From the NCBI RefSeq assembly GCF_025118155.1, contig NW_026251412.1, forward strand, positions 124,001 to 188,000: 64,000 nucleotides of DNA, given 5' to 3'. Origin of the DNA: Cokeromyces recurvatus (taxonomy: Eukaryota; Mucoromycota; Mucoromycetes; Mucorales; Mucoraceae). Below are positions 1-11,589 of the stretch, piece after piece; positions within the stretch are counted from its first letter, which is position 1; every line of letters starts with the position of its first letter. The notes below the pieces were generated by a model. The model saw only the letters and a list, made by a program, of their open reading frames with translations, made no database searches and was not told the DNA's origin. The translations under genes were made by a program, and so were the position numbers.

Positions 1-776
1 ATTTGTAAGGTACCTCTAAGGTGCCTTCATAAAATTTCCACAGTATCCTCTTCGAACTTGGTGATATTCTATTTTTCCAGACAACTTTTAAACATTTCAT
101 TTATGATCTTGTCTCTTTGCCTATCAGTGTACCTGATGTATATAAAGAACACAGATTTTGGGTTTTTAGTGCTTGTTTTTCTAGTTTCTTTTTCTTTTTT
201 TCTTTTCCTTTTATATATATATATATAACAGTTTTCTCGGCATACTTACGATCCAAATTAGCCTGCTAGTTAGATTGTTATTGTTTTAAGAGTAACTTCT
301 GGATCTGTAAACTCCATCAAGACATTCTCCATTAAATTAAAAGATTTGTACTTTTTCTGCTGAAAATACTGTCCTATTCACCTTCATAAAACACACATAT
401 ATACACATATATATTGTTTATGAAGAGCTGGAAATCATAACCACTGCAAGAAATTCACTAAAGATAAATCAAAAAAGAAAGGACATTATTCTTGAGTGAC
501 TAGTAGTTAAAGAAATGGATTTTCGGAAGAACTATATTTCTCTTGATGAGGCTCGATTTTTTTTACGTATATTATGTATTTAAGGCTGGTACAAGATAGT
601 GAAGCCTACTAAGACCGTTATAACAACATATAAATATACTTCTATTAACATTTTGAGTGTTACCATTTCAAACACTTATGCTATTAATATTTTTTTTTTT
701 TGAGAAAACCTTATTTTAGTTACCGCTAATAGAAAGATTATATGTAAAAAAAACTACAAGGATTAGAGCTATAACT
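1..776. other. Non-coding, no recognisable gene
   Basis: The stretch is AT-rich with short poly-T and TA microsatellite runs. No open frame of credible composition is present. It directly precedes a decayed transposase fragment, so its right part may be the 5' half of that element, eroded beyond recognition. Confidence 0.5.
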
Positions 777-1110
777 GTGCAGTATCTTGCCTTTTTTTTT
801 TTTTTAAGTAATACCATAGATAGACTTGATAAGAATGGCATAAAAGAATATTATCTTATAATGGACAATGCTGCATCTATACTTAAACCTGAAACTATAA
901 GAAGCTTGATTGAGATCAGAGACAATAGATACACTGGTCTACCACTGATACCACCGTATTCTTTTTTTCTCGAATCTAATCTACTTATCCTGGTCAAAGA
1001 TCAAATATAAGCTTAAGATAAGACCTTTTGATACAAGTAATACTCTTGTTTAAGCGTAAGTCCAAAAATATTACTAGTGGTGGATCAAGCATTCCGCAAA
1101 CGTTTCTTTT
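777..1110 (+). pseudogene. Tc1/mariner-type transposase, decayed C-terminal fragment
   Basis: The frame starting near 777 reads YYLIMDNAA, then an LPLIPPYSFFLE stretch. These match the second Asp block (hMDNAxxH) and the PPYSPxLNPIExxWSKIK block of Tc1/mariner DDE transposases. After about 1000 the reading continues only with frame changes: SKIKYKLK is followed by a WIKH-like block near 1085. The usual His after MDNA is lost, the conserved LNPIE is corrupted and the N-terminal helix-turn-helix half is absent. This is a dead fragment. Inverted repeats were not found. Confidence 0.7.
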
Positions 1111-1244
1111 TAGCAAATATTTAGATATTGAAAGAAACTTGTAGCTAACCTGCTTTCACAATTTATTGCTTAGCTTTTCTTATTTTTAACTTTGGAGTTT
1201 CTCATTTTATTCTGAGCTGAATTTCCATTCTTATTTAGACCATT

Positions 1245-1296
<52 letters not shown>

Positions 1297-1745
1297 ATAA
1301 TAAATTAGAAAAGAAAAGACGGTTCTACTTGATGAATTCGGATCAAGTATCATTTTATCATATGTTACACCTGATCTTTTGTGTTGTTAAATAAAATACA
1401 TGCAACACTAATTCTTACATTTGAAACAAATAATTAGAAAGCTTAAATTACCATATCCGGATTATTGCCTGCATAATAAATAACAGTGGCTGTGTTTTAA
1501 GATAAGCCAACAAAATGGGGGAGATGTAATTAATTTTTTTTTTTATGTTTTTAAATATACCAAATTAAGGTAAAAAACAGTAATTTTTTTTTTTTTTTTT
1601 TCACTGTGCTCGGTCACTCCCTAAAATTTCATTTCATTATTTTCTTTTTTTTTCTTTTTTTTTTTTAAAAAAAAATATATTTATTTATATATTCTTTTTT
1701 GTATATATTTTATTTTATTTTTTACCTTCAAATAATCATCTCGAA
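1111..1745. other. Non-coding upstream region of the phosphodiesterase gene
   Basis: The stretch contains a poly-A run of more than 40 bases (about 1250-1294) and several poly-T runs, and no credible coding frame. The right end must hold the promoter and 5' leader of the gene starting at 1746. No clear TATA or initiator signal can be singled out from the AT background. Confidence 0.5.
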
Positions 1746-3807
1746 ATGCTTATTTTAAGACATAATACTTTACCATCTGAGGATCTTTTTGTCATTGAAC
1801 GGGTAAGATTTATTCATTTTTTTTCTTTTTTTTTGTAATGATCAAGTTCTAATATACATACATGCATATATATTTATTAACATTAGCGCATGATCAAAGT
1901 TGCAGATCCGAAATATAATGTCAAAGATCTTACTCATTTTGTAGTATTGGATAAATCTCGAGCCGAACTTTATGGTTATCTTCTTGGATTTATGGAACGA
2001 CTTGGTTTATGCGAATCGATTGGTGTCACACCATCAGAATTTCTCGATTTTTTAATAGACATTGATCATGGTTATTTACCTAACGCGTATCATTCTTTCT
2101 ATCATGCAGTAGATGTAGCGATTGTATTATATCAAATGGTTTGTGGTTATGGTGTAGCCAATTATATATCTAGAGTTGATATTGCTGCATTATTAATTGC
2201 TGGTTTATGTCATGATATTGGACATGTAAATATATATAATACAAAGCTAATTATTATGAATATTAATATTATTTTTTTTTTTTGGTCTCTCATTATATTA
2301 GCCGGGAAAAAATAATAATTATCAAGTAAATCTAAAAACAGATTTAGCTATTCGATATAGCAATAAATCTGTTTTAGAAAGTTATTCATGTACACTTACA
2401 ATGGATCTATTAACAAAACATAAATTATTTAAAAGACTAGAAGATGCAAGCTCTAATTTGGGTCTTCCTACTTCGGAATCTGAAATGAGAACAATGATTA
2501 TTAAGATGATTTTAGCAACTGATATGATATTTCATTATGAATTGCAAGAAAATCTCGCTAATATTTTAGAGATTATATCAGAAGAAAACTTAAGAAAAGA
2601 AGAATTATTAAAGCCACACCCATCTTCTATGCATAAACCAGTTCTACCATCTACAACAGAAGAAAATGAAGACGAAGACGAAGAAGACGAAGAAGATAAA
2701 GAAGAAAGAATAGAAGAAAAGTCAGTAAAGGATTCATCAGATCAGGAAGATGATCATACTGAATCCACACCAATGTTAAGTTCAGAAGAAGAATATATTC
2801 GGTTAAAAGATATATTCTCAAATCAGGGAGCGAAAAGTGCAATATCTTATTTTAGAAGAAAATCCTATTTTGAAGAAGATATGATTCCTTTAAATTTAAA
2901 AACGATACCAGTATTCCCTGCAAGTCCAGAAGAACTAAATGACGATGATAATGATTATATGATAGATAAGAATAATAAAAAGATGTCATTAGAGGTCCTT
3001 CATTCATCAGGTATTGACCTTATAACAAGTACAATAACAGAGAATGGAGTTGAAAAGATTGTATATATACCACCGAACTATATAATGGAACCTCAACAAA
3101 GATTAATTTTATGTCAAATTGTATTGCATGCAGCAGATATCAGTAATGCGCTTAGACCATGGCCTATTTGTCTAAGTTGGTCTAATTTAGTATGTGAGGA
3201 GTTCTTTCTTCAAGGGGATGCTGAGAAAGAACATGGTTTAGAAGTATCACCTAATATGGATCGAAGTCAAGTGAGCCAAACAACGATTGGTTTACAATTT
3301 GGTGACTTTGTCGTTAGCCCTTATTTTGAAATTTTTGCTGCGTTATTCCCTAAAGCAGATGAACTGTTAAAGACACTAGTCGAGAATCGAACACAATGGA
3401 TCAAATTAGAAGAAGAAATAAAGGATAAGAAAGATAGAGAAGAGAAAGAAGGAAATCAAAGATTACCCTCCAGCATGTTACCTGATAGACCTATCATTAA
3501 TCCTTCCGGTAGAAGAGTTAGTGTAGCAGCTGGTATGGTCATTATTCCTGATGAATTAGAAGAACGTACAGTGGGTTCTGGAAAATATAAACGAAAATAT
3601 TGGGGTGTAAGAAGTGTTAGTCATAGTGATATTTCTTCAATCCGTAAAGATCAACAGCATCGCGACCGATCAGAAGTTATTCGTAGAAGAAAGAGTGAAG
3701 AACCTAATCTTATCATAACACGCAAATTACGATATGCTCCAATGTCACCAAGAAGATCAAGCCGAGAAAAAAAATCATCTACTTTACCAGTAATTAGCCA
3801 AAAATGA
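1746..3807 (+). CDS. Class I 3',5'-cyclic nucleotide phosphodiesterase with acidic insertion
   Basis: The product hydrolyses cAMP (possibly cGMP) to the 5' monophosphate and so switches off PKA signalling. Three exons join cleanly: 1746-1802, 1887-2225 and 2302-3807, giving 633 residues. Metal-binding signatures are in order: YHSFYHAVDV (about residues 87-96), the HDIGHPGKNN block (128-137, split by intron 2), SVLE, ATDMIFH, and HAADISN (about 408-414) with the third metal Asp. A highly acidic, Ser-rich segment of about 175 residues (roughly 220-395) separates ATDM from HAADISN. Family members usually have only a few dozen residues there. The basic C-terminal tail is rich in RRSS/RRK motifs that could be kinase sites (inference). 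The ATG at 1746 is the first in frame with a good donor after it, but an additional upstream exon cannot be excluded. Confidence 0.93.
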
Positions 3808-4027
3808 TGTATACGTAATAAAGAGTCTATTCCATGCTTATTATAATATATTGAATGTAAATACAATCCTTTTATTTTTTTTTCTAAGAATGAATAAATA
3901 ATGCATATTATTAATATAATGCTACAACCCATTATAACAATATATGTGATAAAGAAACCTCCTAACCAGTATAATATATATATATATATATATTTATACA
4001 TTTATTTATTCTTCTTGGTTAGTCTAA

Positions 4028-4961
4028 ATGATTAAAGATATAACTTCTCTGTTTACTTTAACAGCTTATAATTATGTGCTCTCTGTCATTTTTACACCAG
4101 TGCTACAAGTAATCAACCTCACTGCAACTTATGTGTCATTGATTGCAGAGCTTGTAGTTTTTAATGAGCCAACTAAAGCCTTATATATCATATATAAAAC
4201 TTTTTTCTCTTACAGATGTATATATTGCTTCTTGCATTCAATTAATCATTGTAGCAATTTGTTCTGATTTTAATGGCACTGGTTTCCAAGATAAAGATAC
4301 ATCAGAGATACCATTCTCATATTTAGTGTCTGATTCCTTCCACTCTAATGTATTAACCACTATCCATATGCAGCCAGATGTAGAATCCCTATCATCAGTT
4401 GTACCAACAGAAGAAGAAAAGGAAAAAGTATCAAGTCAATTATTATTCGTTATTGAAACCACATTAAAAGAGAAGAATGCTGCTGAAGGGCTTTTTGTTT
4501 CGATTTATTTTTTAAATGCTGTTGTTGCTTTAACACATTATTTTTACTACTCATTTTTACAAATGATTTATTTAGCATATTGGGTTTTATTAATAATTCA
4601 TTTCTATCTTCGTCACTTTTATCAACGTTTGTACAAACTTTATTATTCTCTATTGTCTTCCTTTTATTGTTATTAACTGTATTATCATTTGACAGTCGCT
4701 TGCTGTTGTCAGTAGTTTCCAAATCTTAATAATACACATGTAGAATCTGCAACTATGTCTAGATTAAATTCAAATATTTCAGTTGTTAACAAGACATCAT
4801 CATCTTCTTCTTCAAATAGCTCTCCTCTTCAAATCAAGTCACATGATCGTCCTAAACCAATAGACAACAATTTGAACCCAACATCATACACCTTTTTCAG
4901 AAAGTATTCGTACACTTTAAAAAAAACATACACCCTCATTCATATAACATTGCACATACCA
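4028..4961 (+). pseudogene. Unrecognised gene remnant, possibly rearranged
   Basis: No family is recognised. A hydrophobic N-terminal piece (4028-4160) looks like one or two membrane segments. The frame around 4200-4490 has natural composition (acidic and Ser-rich, ending near EKNAAEG), and the same frame resumes at about 4716-4960 with Ser/Asn-rich sequence. Between these, the plus strand gives an implausible Tyr/Phe/Leu-rich stretch while the minus strand is open and Lys/Asn/Gln-rich. That is the composition expected of a disordered region. This fits a segment of about 230 bp flipped inside one gene. A simple multi-exon gene with unusual introns is the alternative. Exon borders could not be resolved. 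Confidence 0.35.
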
Positions 4962-6120
4962 TGATCACTATATATATATTCATTATTTTAATGTTAAAAT
5001 ATAGTAAAATTTTTTTATTTCTTATTATTATTATCACGATGGTTGTTTTGTAATGAGAGTAATTCTTTTCTCCTGTCATCACCTAGAAAGCTTCATTATT
5101 ATTAATAGCATCAACTGATGTTTATTTTTAGTGATCAATAAAAATAAAGTAAAATAGACAAGTAAAGAGAGCTATGAAGACTTCCAATTGATAATGATAT
5201 GAAGTACGGTTTTCTTCTGGAGGTGTAAATAAGGTTATTATGAGGCTTAAGTCTATCTTAGGGCTTTGTAAAGATGATTCTTTACTAGTTAAATCAAAAC
5301 GACAGTGTTATAGGATATGACTGGAAGTGTTGTGATCTGGTCTCATATCACCATATAATTGTATAGAATAAAAATACCCTTTTAGACAATAGTTAAGCTC
5401 TCTTGTCAAGAACGAGATCTAAGGTCAATCTCAAATTGGCAAACAAGACAGGTTTACGATGGTTTGGTTTAGTAAACTAAAAATATACTCGTTGACAGGA
5501 TGGGTAAAGTACTGGAATACTTTTAATTGGATATATGTAAATGCAACCTTAAAACACACAAGGATAAACAGGGACACGCAATAATAGATACATTTACTAT
5601 GCTAGATGTAAGGGACAACTCGATTCTTATTTATGATAAACAATAATAAATAGGTACAGAAAGACCAAGTTTTTTTATCGACTAAATATTAAGCTAAAAT
5701 TAACTAACGAAGAAAACTGGGGGATATAGGAAAATTTGCAGCCTTTTTATACTTTTTCAGCGCTCATGTCATAGTTGAGCATTTAGTGTGAGAAGAAGAC
5801 ACTAAATGAAACGTTCCGCTCAGAAGCCATTAGTTTGGAATTTGACTATTTCGCCATTCCTCTATTTCATTTCAGTTTATACTATAACGGCTATTTTTTT
5901 TTTTATTTGAAAATGGACAAGGCAAAGTTTTTGGTGAGCAAGGAAATGAGGCTCATGTTTACAAAATAAAAGTTGACAATGAACAATATCCCTTAGACTA
6001 ATTGACAACCTACGATCAGTACATAGATCTCAAACTACTTGAAAAATTAAATAAAATTATAAATTGAAGAACGAGAAGAAGAGATAACTAGCTGAGAAAC
6101 TCTGGAAACCCCGTATAGCA
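4962..6120. other. Non-coding, probably decayed transposon flank
   Basis: There is no open frame of credible composition. The part from about 5900 onward probably includes the 5' side of the decayed transposase that becomes recognisable at 6121. A small inverted repeat lies near 5785-5815 (CATTTAGTG against CACTAAATG). Confidence 0.4.
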
Positions 6121-7215
6121 TCGAAAGAATATTGTAGATATAATGACTCAGATAAAAATGCATTCATTTATTATCTATATGAGGAAGGTCTAAGCTTACG
6201 CAAGGCAGCTGCGAAGCTTAGAGTACCAGCATGAACAGCACAAGGTTGGAAAAACAAATTTGAAGATGGAGATGATGTTTTTGAAAGAAAAGAAGGAAGC
6301 GGTGGACCAAAATGCAGATCAGCAATTTTAAAAGAAGATTATCAAAAGCATTTGATCGAATTGATTGATGATAATCCCTCTCTAGTCTTAGATCAAATGA
6401 TGGAAAGTCTTGCTTCTCAATTTAAAGATCTTGAATTTCCTAAAATGACACTGTATAATTTTGTCACGAAAAAGTGCAAAATAAGATAAAGCATGCCTAG
6501 TTTCATTCACTCGAAAGAAATAGTTTTGGAGAAGCTTCAAGAGAGAAAAGAATGGGTCCAGCGCTGGCGGCAAACAGATATGGATTATATACTACATCTT
6601 TATAGATTAACCTGGGTTCAATATAAATATGAACCGCTCAATAGCTTAGAGTTAAGAAGGGTGAGCGTGCTATTTTAACTGTTCGGAAAACCAAAGCAAG
6701 CAATTTCACCATTTTGGAGACTATTGCTTCGTATGGGGCTTTAAATATTAGCGTAAGACGTCCAAAAAAAGAATTGAGTCGTCTAGAAAGAGAAAAGTTG
6801 GAGAAATTACTGCACCAGGTGCCAGTAGAGGTAAAAAGGGGGTACTGTCACTGGTTATTACTTTAATTTTGTGGCTGCAACTTTGGATGTACTTGATTGT
6901 TAAAAACAATTGAAAAGGCACCATATTGTTAAGGAAAATGCCCTCATTTATACTCATCTCGATATCCAGAAATATATTGAGCAAAGAGGATATGAGTGCA
7001 TTTATCTTCCTCCATATTCTCCCGAGCTTAATCCTAATGAACAATTTTGGTCAGTATGCAAGAGTAAACTAAAAAGAGAGAAGCTTTTGAAAGAAGAAAC
7101 ACTGGCATCTAGAATTGCTGAAGCCTGTTATAACATCTACTTGAATGATTTGGAAGGTTTTTGCCAATACTCTATATCAAAATTCCAAGATTGTGTAGAT
7201 GGGCTACCATTGTAA
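6121..7215 (+). pseudogene. Tc1/mariner-superfamily (mucoralean) DDE transposase, inactivated
   Basis: One continuous frame from 6121 reads a helix-turn-helix N-terminus (EEGLSLRKAAAKLRVPA, then a GGPK-type linker) and is broken by a TGA at 6232 and a TAA at 6487. It continues through KEWVQRWRQTDMDY (catalytic-domain entry; after this the first-Asp block is scrambled). After several frame changes it recovers at 6910 with YLPPYSPELNPNEQFWSV and a C-terminal helix ending at 7215. The DNA that should encode the second Asp block (MDNAPIH in relatives) reads KENALIY, so the catalytic Asp is gone. The element is non-functional. No matching inverted termini were found. Confidence 0.85.
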
Positions 7216-7334
7216 TCTCTTTGTACAAAACTTCTGTTCGACTTTTTTTTTTAAGTATACAAAATTTCTTTAATAAAGTAAACAAAAAATTTATTCCACT
7301 AGTGTAAGAATCTTTTTTTTTTTTTTTTTTTGAA

Positions 7335-7571
7335 GTGTCTGAATTCTTTCTGAAAGAGGTATATAAAATCTTGTCTGAAGTAATTGATAATATGCTTAGT
7401 CATCTTCTTAATAATGACAAAGTTGCTAATGTGACCTTATCATTGGTGGATGCCTTTTTTCAAGAGTCTTCATTAATTTATGTTGAACCCCTTTCTGGTT
7501 TTATGAATATTAAGAACAAAGAAATCATCTCATACATTTACAATCAAAAAGTCTGCTTAAAGACTTGGTGA
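7335..7571 (+). CDS. Short ORF, doubtful
   Basis: The 78-residue frame has fairly natural composition (amphipathic, SLVDAFFQESSLIYVEP in the middle). It starts just after a poly-T run and shows no intron signals, partner exons or recognisable domain. It may be an exon remnant or chance. No function is assigned. Confidence 0.15.
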   Translation: MSEFFLKEVYKILSEVIDNMLSHLLNNDKVANVTLSLVDAFFQESSLIYVEPLSGFMNIKNKEIISYIYNQKVCLKTW

Positions 7572-7705
7572 AAAACTATTTTCTCTCTAGTTATGATATT
7601 AATTTCTACATTATTTATATATGCATATATATAATTCTATATGATGTGTATAAACTGGATAAAATGTGCTTTTTATTACATTGAACTTTACTAAGTAAAT
7701 AAAAT

Positions 7706-8224
7706 TTAATAGCTAATCTGCCAAAGTTTTCTACGTCTGCGAAAGTCAATAGATATCCGTAGACATGCCAAATCTTCATCATTTGACGTATATGCATTTA
7801 TGAGAACACTAAATTTTCCCTATTGTTGAAACAAATACATAAATTAACTTTTGAAACACACTTTTAAAAGACTTACTCTAGGGATTTCCTTGGGTAATGT
7901 GATTTTTTGAGTAACCTTTATTGATTTGAACAAGTTAATATTCTATTCTTTCAACATTTATGGTAATACTTACAGTTAGGTATCCATCTTGAATAGGGCA
8001 TTGTAGTTCTACCTTGTCTTTATTATCCTCCAATTCCTTACAAATATCAAAAGATTTGTGCAATAATCTAATTGCTCCTAATTTAACTGCCACATCAGCC
8101 ATAGCTCCAGGTAAAACAGGTGTACTTAAAGTTCCATTAGCTTGAATGATTACGTCACCTCCTGGAACAACAAGATCAGGCTTTATATCAATATGATCAA
8201 TTTCTAGCACAAATGAGGAGTCAC

Positions 8225-8270
<46 letters not shown>

Positions 8271-8493
8271 AGAGAGAGAGAGAGATATGATTAAAATACG
8301 TGTATCCTTTTAATATCGATATATATACTTTACTACAATCGTTAATTTCTACATTTTTGTTATCAATAGTTATATATTGAGAAAGAGAATTTGGCCAATA
8401 AACTTGCCTAGCTGATACTCTAATGATATACAATGTCAATAAAATAGCAAGAAAGGTAAGCCTTCTCCATGTTGTCATTATATATGCCATCAT
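7706..8493 (-). CDS. Secreted ML-domain (PG/PI transfer, NPC2-like) protein
   Basis: The product is a small lipid-binding protein of the ML family, which binds sterol or phosphatidylglycerol/phosphatidylinositol in the secretory or vacuolar system. Four exons join in frame: 8493-8337, 8224-7974, 7915-7877 and 7819-7706, giving 186 residues. The N-terminus has a basic stretch and a hydrophobic signal segment (LTFLAILLTLYII) ending near VSA. The ML signature follows: NDC, then VLEIDHIDIKPD, VPGGDVIIQANGTLS, AIRLLHKSFDIC, LQCPIQDG, TLPKEIPRGKFSVLINAY and the late Cys in LACL. Cysteines match the family's disulfide pattern. Intron 1 contains a run of about 43 T (coding sense) next to its acceptor. 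The first donor (gtagta) is inferred from the reading frame. Start could be any of three nearby Met codons. Confidence 0.9.
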
Positions 8494-10691
8494 TATAAAA
8501 TAAATGAAGGATTACAATAATGATAAGAGAAAAAAAAGAAGAAGAAGAAGAGGGTTTGCTTATGAGAATATTTAAATACTTTTACTTATTTTATTTTTTG
8601 TTTTGATCATGCGTATTACGTCAAATAGTTCCAAGTGATACAGGTTTTCTTATTGCAATTCTTCTTTAAACGAATATAGCTTTACACTACATCTATTTGT
8701 TATTATTATTTAAAACTTCAAAGGAGAAAACAACATTTTATAGCCATTTAGGTAACAATATAGTAGTAGCATCTTCTATTAATAAAAAAAAATAAGATAA
8801 AAGGCTTTTTTTTTTCTTTTTATTATACAGTGCTTTGCATTTAAAAAAAAACAAAAATTAGCAAGTATATATATTTTGTATATCTATCTGAATGTTTGTG
8901 TATACTATATAGTACAGCTTTTTTGTTGAGTAGTAAAATGATTTTATTAAGATGAAGAACGAGTCCAGCCTTTATAGTTCTTCATTAGAGTCAAACAATT
9001 CATTCATGAAGTTTTTTCGTACCGTTCTGCAGTCATTGTAATTCTTTAATCGATTATTTAGGTTCTGTAGCGTCTATTTTAACTTTCCTAATTATAGCGT
9101 CAGTGGGTTGTTTATTAACGATAATGATGTTTATAACAACGATATAAGTTATAACTACTATATTCTATGGCCAATTCTGAACTCGTCATCAAAATCAATT
9201 CAGAAGACTAAGTTTTCATTGAGTGAAAAGAGATTAGAAGCTGTATCCCAGGATCTATAATGACAATCGGCATTTCTATAATACTAATGGTATTCATTTC
9301 AAATATAGATAGCGAGATCGAAATAGCATTCTTGGAAACAACAGGCCCCTTACTTTAACAAAATGATCCAAAGGAAACTCAAAATTAAATCAAGGCTGGA
9401 TACAGCCTTTTCGCCATGCTGCATGTCATCGTGCGAAAGTTCCACTATGGCGATATTGAAAAAAAAATGGCTCTTTTTTTGTTCAGGCGATACGTTTGTA
9501 TCTTCTCTTTTTCTTTAAAAACATATCCGTTAACGTTTTATTTTATGGTGTTTTTTCAGCAACAGAGATTAGGATTTGGAGAGTATTTATGCCGGCAAGC
9601 AAAATTTATGTGACCAATTGTATTGGTTCAGTCAAAGTGCCAACAGAATCAAAAACGTCAGAGGAAAAATCGAGGAAGTTGATTGATCTATTTTGATTCT
9701 TCAGAGTAAGTTATACTTGATCCATATTTTGACATTTAATTTATCATTGATATCTTTTGTTAGCGACTAATCAAAGAATCATATCAATCCATCGATCAGC
9801 TACAAGGATCACGCATTGATAATTCTGAAGAAAAAGGCTAGGAAGTTGGCGGGTACGTAAAAGTAACAAGTTTGTGTGACAACTTCAAAATAAACACCCT
9901 ATTCAAATTGCCACAGATTTACATCAAAAAATCAAGTCAAATGCAAATCAATAGCTTACCAATTAGGCTAGATAACAGTAGTAAAATAATTAGGGCATAC
10001 CTATTGCTGGTTTTTCATTAAAATAACATAGTCTACTATATATGCTTAATACTTGGAATATTTTATAGTTATTTAATTAAAATATACATGTTAACTTGTA
10101 GACCAAGTAGGGATAAATGGACTTATTATATAACAAATATTTGTTATTTCGATACTGAAGTTAAAAAAAGATTTTCTATTATAATAAATACAATCATCTT
10201 CATTTATTATCTATCATCAAAACGAGTATTCTCAAATCAATTAAGAGTGGCGGAAGCTATACAGAAAGTAAGATAAATATTGCAGTAGCTGAAGCTAAAT
10301 ACAAAAGATATTGTTATGCAAAGGCGAGAAGGAAACTAAATTGTCACTACAAAATTGCAGATATTAAACAATTAGAAAAAATAGTTAACACGTTATAATG
10401 TTACAGGATTTTGAGTTTTTTTGTTTTTTTTTTAAGTCAAAAAAAAACATCAGATGTATGTAATAGACCATATTAATCCAATAACCACCGATCAGATTAA
10501 CTGAAGAGTCAGTGTCGAGTCTGGAAAGACTCCAAGTTCAGAGGATTAAGCAAACGCGGGAGTTCCTATCTTCCAAAGTTCCTTGATAGGCTTGCCGGAT
10601 TTGTCAGGGAGCAATGTATGCTTTCTCAAGTCATTGGTCATTGTAGGCTAAGAAAAAAAAATGCAAATGGAATCTTGCGTAATTTATATTA
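8494..10691. other. Intergenic, with scattered eroded coding-like blocks
   Basis: No intact gene is seen. Three patches look like decayed coding DNA. Around 9410-9850 frames switch, with a short natural-looking stretch near 9590-9690 (VPTESKTSEEKSRKL). Around 10240-10400 there is a Lys/Arg-rich tail. Around 10500-10650 the composition is GC-richer with two competing open frames. None could be assigned to a family; all are probably transposon debris next to the element at 10692. Confidence 0.4.
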
Positions 10692-10798
10692 CAGTCTGGG
10701 AAACTAGGTTGGGCCAATAAAAAAATAATTGGGTCATTCAAAAATTAAATTGGGACACGGATGTAGAATTGGGACATCCAAATGAAAATGAGACAGAG
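10692..10798 (+). repeat. Left terminal inverted repeat of the Fanzor element
   Basis: It matches the reverse complement of 12938-13025 across the whole length except for an extra segment of about 19 bases. That segment arose by internal duplication around the AATTGGGACA motif, which is present twice here and once on the right. Confidence 0.9.
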
Positions 10799-10984
10799 AT
10801 GTGATTAAAGAGTAATTTAATTAAAGTAAAGGCTATTGCGCACGTAGTGACTATGAATACATTGTTTTGCCCTGGCCAGTTCTGAGTGTTATTTTGTATG
10901 AAAAAAAAAACCCCTTTTTGCAAGAAAAGAGGAAAATGTATAAAAGTAAAGAGAAACAGAATCAGTAAAAGAAATATTTGAACT

Positions 10985-11390
10985 ACTACTACTACTACTA
11001 TGATTGATTTAACCAATTCACCAGTTTAACACTAGAAATGATGAGTTCAGGAGGCGGTTTGTTGTGGAGAATATAGTCCAATTCGTGAAATATTCGGTAT
11101 ACTACCGGCTAATGAACGGACCAAATGCAGGAAACTTTGGGATGGCGGTTTTTTTTTTTTTTTTTTTTTTTTTTTTGTAAGTGAGCCTGTTCAAGACGAA
11201 GGAAAGCGGGTCAGGGATGGTGTGTGTCATTTGAAAGTGGCTATTCATGTCGAAGCAGTCAATAGCATGGTCCCAAGTAAGCCTTGAGTCTGAGTGGAAG
11301 ACACGATGTTGTGGCTTGCCACCGAGGAGCCAACCAAGTTACCATCGAACATATTATTATTTTGGATCAGGAATAATTGTAAGTCGTGCG
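10985..11390 (-). pseudogene. LINE reverse-transcriptase C-terminal fragment inside the Fanzor element
   Basis: Reading the minus strand gives the block LGWLLGGKP, then a WDHAIDCF segment, HTIPDPLSFVLNRL and, after an expanded T-run (about 11150-11175), FHELDYILHN, PPPEL and finally VKLVNWLNQS before a stop. The same order of blocks occurs at 62972-63454, so this is the conserved C-terminal tail of a non-LTR retrotransposon protein. Several stops and frame changes are present. A (TAG)n array directly follows the stop, like the simple-repeat tail of a LINE 3' end. This is a 5'-truncated insertion. Confidence 0.75.
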
Positions 11391-11589
11391 TCATGCTAAC
11401 ATTCAAAATAAAGACTGAGTCTGACTTTAACCGAGAAAAATGCCCTAAAAGTATAATTCAGACAGATCTAACAGCTTTGTCACTTTAGAACGTTTTCCAT
11501 AAATGGTAGAATTTGTTGAAATTTGATACTTTATTAGTATGTGTAAATTCAAATTAAACAAATGATCTGTCAGAAATATTTGCAACAAC

